A program made the position numbers and the translations under genes. The notes beneath the pieces are model-generated. The model had not been told where the DNA came from. It saw only the letters and a program-made list of their open reading frames with translations, and did not search any database. From the NCBI RefSeq assembly GCF_015057185.1, contig NZ_SVEV01000017.1, positions 1 through 64,000 on the forward strand: a stretch of DNA of 64,000 nucleotides. The letters are read 5' to 3'. The DNA is from Pseudobutyrivibrio sp. Lineage in GTDB: Bacteria > Bacillota > Clostridia > Lachnospirales > Lachnospiraceae. Below, one piece after another: positions 62,990 through 64,000 of the stretch. Position 1 is the stretch's first letter. Each line of letters starts with the position of its first letter.

Positions 62990-63135
62990 AAAAACCTCCA
63001 AAAAAGGAATCTAAAAATCTCCTTAGTCCTTAATGCCCTACGTTTACTATTATTACCCACTCATTGCTATTTTGATTATATCATTTTTTATCCTATAGAA
63101 ATAGCCTAGATGTAACCATTAATGAAAGCAGCCTA

Positions 63136-64000
63136 TCAGCATTCCTTCAACCATTCTTCCATTGCATCCCAGTCAAACATCTTCAGCATTTTAGAAAGAT
63201 CATAAATTCGCTCTGTATCCTTTTCAGGCAATTTGTATTCCAAAAGTCCATCCACTATCATCTGAACTGCATCGAAATCCATCTGTGGAATTACTTCCTT
63301 TAGAGCTTCATAAGCATCTGCCAATTCATCCTCGGAAATAGGCTCTTTATCCTCGTCAGCTGCCATAGCTCCCTTAATACCCTTAAGCTTTTCTTTAAAT
63401 TCAAGGTATCCTTGAAGGAATTCATGATTATGACCATCAATATATTCTATGTCGTTTCGTTTGCCGGCATCCTCTAATAAGGCAGCCTCTTCAGACAGCT
63501 TGCTTGCTCCAATTATTCTACAAGAGCTCTTGAGAGCATGGACCTTTATTGTATAAAGCCTAATATCCCCTTCTTCGTAAGCTTCTGAGATAACCTTTGC
63601 ATTAGCATCAATAGTGTCATAGAACAAATCCAATGCAAATATAAAGCCTTCTATTCCACCAGAATTCTTTACGCCTTCATCAACTGTGATTCCTTCAGTG
63701 TCGTTTATCCACAACATGTTTTCAGGAAGCTCTTTTAACTCTTCCTTGGCCTCAGTCTCCTCATTTGTTCTAACCATTGACGCTGGAAGATGTCTAAGGA
63801 TAGTTTTCTCCAGAACCTTACTGTCAACTGGCTTTGAAAGATAACCATTAAATCCCTTTGATTTATAGAATTCTTCGCCAGCTGTAGAATTTGCAGTCAA
63901 AGCATATACTGGTAAATCTGGTGCAAACTCACGAATATGCTCTAAGGTTTCTATTCCATCCATGTTTGGCATCATGTGATCCAAAAGAACAACATCAAAA
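63136..64000 (-). CDS. Hybrid sensor histidine kinase, C-terminal part (cut by window end)
   Basis: The visible piece has the end of a receiver domain (phospho-Asp in VVLLDHMMPNMDG, Thr in YALTANS, Lys in YLSKPVDS) and a histidine phosphotransfer domain with the motif KVHALKSSCRIIGA. The frame continues beyond the right edge, where the kinase core should lie. The order receiver-Hpt suggests a phosphorelay that could feed the response regulator encoded next. The 146 bp between the two contain nothing recognisable. Confidence 0.85.
   Translation of the reverse strand, partial: FDVVLLDHMMPNMDGIETLEHIREFAPDLPVYALTANSTAGEEFYKSKGFNGYLSKPVDSKVLEKTILRHLPASMVRTNEETEAKEELKELPENMLWINDTEGITVDEGVKNSGGIEGFIFALDLFYDTIDANAKVISEAYEEGDIRLYTIKVHALKSSCRIIGASKLSEEAALLEDAGKRNDIEYIDGHNHEFLQGYLEFKEKLKGIKGAMAADEDKEPISEDELADAYEALKEVIPQMDFDAVQMIVDGLLEYKLPEKDTERIYDLSKMLKMFDWDAMEEWLKEC

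Overview
The window reads as part of a low-GC Gram-positive chromosome, most likely a plant-fibre-degrading Lachnospiraceae such as Butyrivibrio or Pseudobutyrivibrio. This is inferred from base composition, GGAGG-type ribosome sites, Cys lipoboxes and the gene families (GH43, GH3, GH39, a GH35-like enzyme, AraC regulators fused to enzymes, OPT/PqqD pairs). No rRNA, tRNA, CRISPR array or insertion sequence was seen.

Layout. (1) 0.2-4.1 kb: a minus-strand pair resembling the two subunits of C-glycoside deglycosidase, divergent from an OPT-family transporter gene overlapping a PqqD-like gene. (2) 4.2-23 kb: a long minus-strand block. It starts at 22,966 with two TIM-barrel isomerases, then VOC protein, aldo/keto reductase, thiolase plus DUF35 partner, a third TIM-barrel isomerase, a Gfo/Idh/MocA dehydrogenase, two peptide-type binding proteins and a complete Opp/Dpp importer. 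Flavodoxin, SnoaL, DUF3737 and PatB-like genes follow. A divergent multidomain regulator sits at 23.1 kb; the 20-bp palindrome between them shares its 12-bp core with an operator inside the OPT promoter at 1.83 kb, which ties regions 1 and 2 together. The likely theme is uptake and stepwise oxidation/cleavage of a plant glycoside or phenolic compound. (3) 25-28 kb: an AraC-GH39 fusion and a nitroreductase. (4) 28.2-36.9 kb: a defence island with a split restriction-modification system, an XRE controller with five copies of a 19-bp operator, a type I toxin-antisense RNA locus, an MFS gene, a tiny membrane peptide and a MntA/HepT toxin-antitoxin pair. (5) 37-43 kb: a lipoprotein, GH43, AraC and GH35-like glycosidase. 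(6) 43-54.5 kb: an operon for sugar-acid or aldol metabolism (Fe-alcohol dehydrogenase, class II aldolase, hydroxyacid dehydrogenase, ThuA-like, MFS), a PAP2 protein, another MFS, an old-yellow-enzyme reductase and a xylulokinase-type FGGY kinase. (7) 54.5-64 kb: a SnoaL-repeat protein, an odd AraC-carboxylesterase fusion, a GH3 beta-glycosidase, a second multidomain regulator, a response regulator and the end of a hybrid histidine kinase that runs off the window.

Signals beyond the genes: a 10-mer (CGTAAATACG in the sense direction) occurs nine times, always on the coding strand and in two different reading frames; two homologous structured elements sit between genes of one operon, with compensatory base changes; a hairpin masks the ribosome site of the GH35-like gene.
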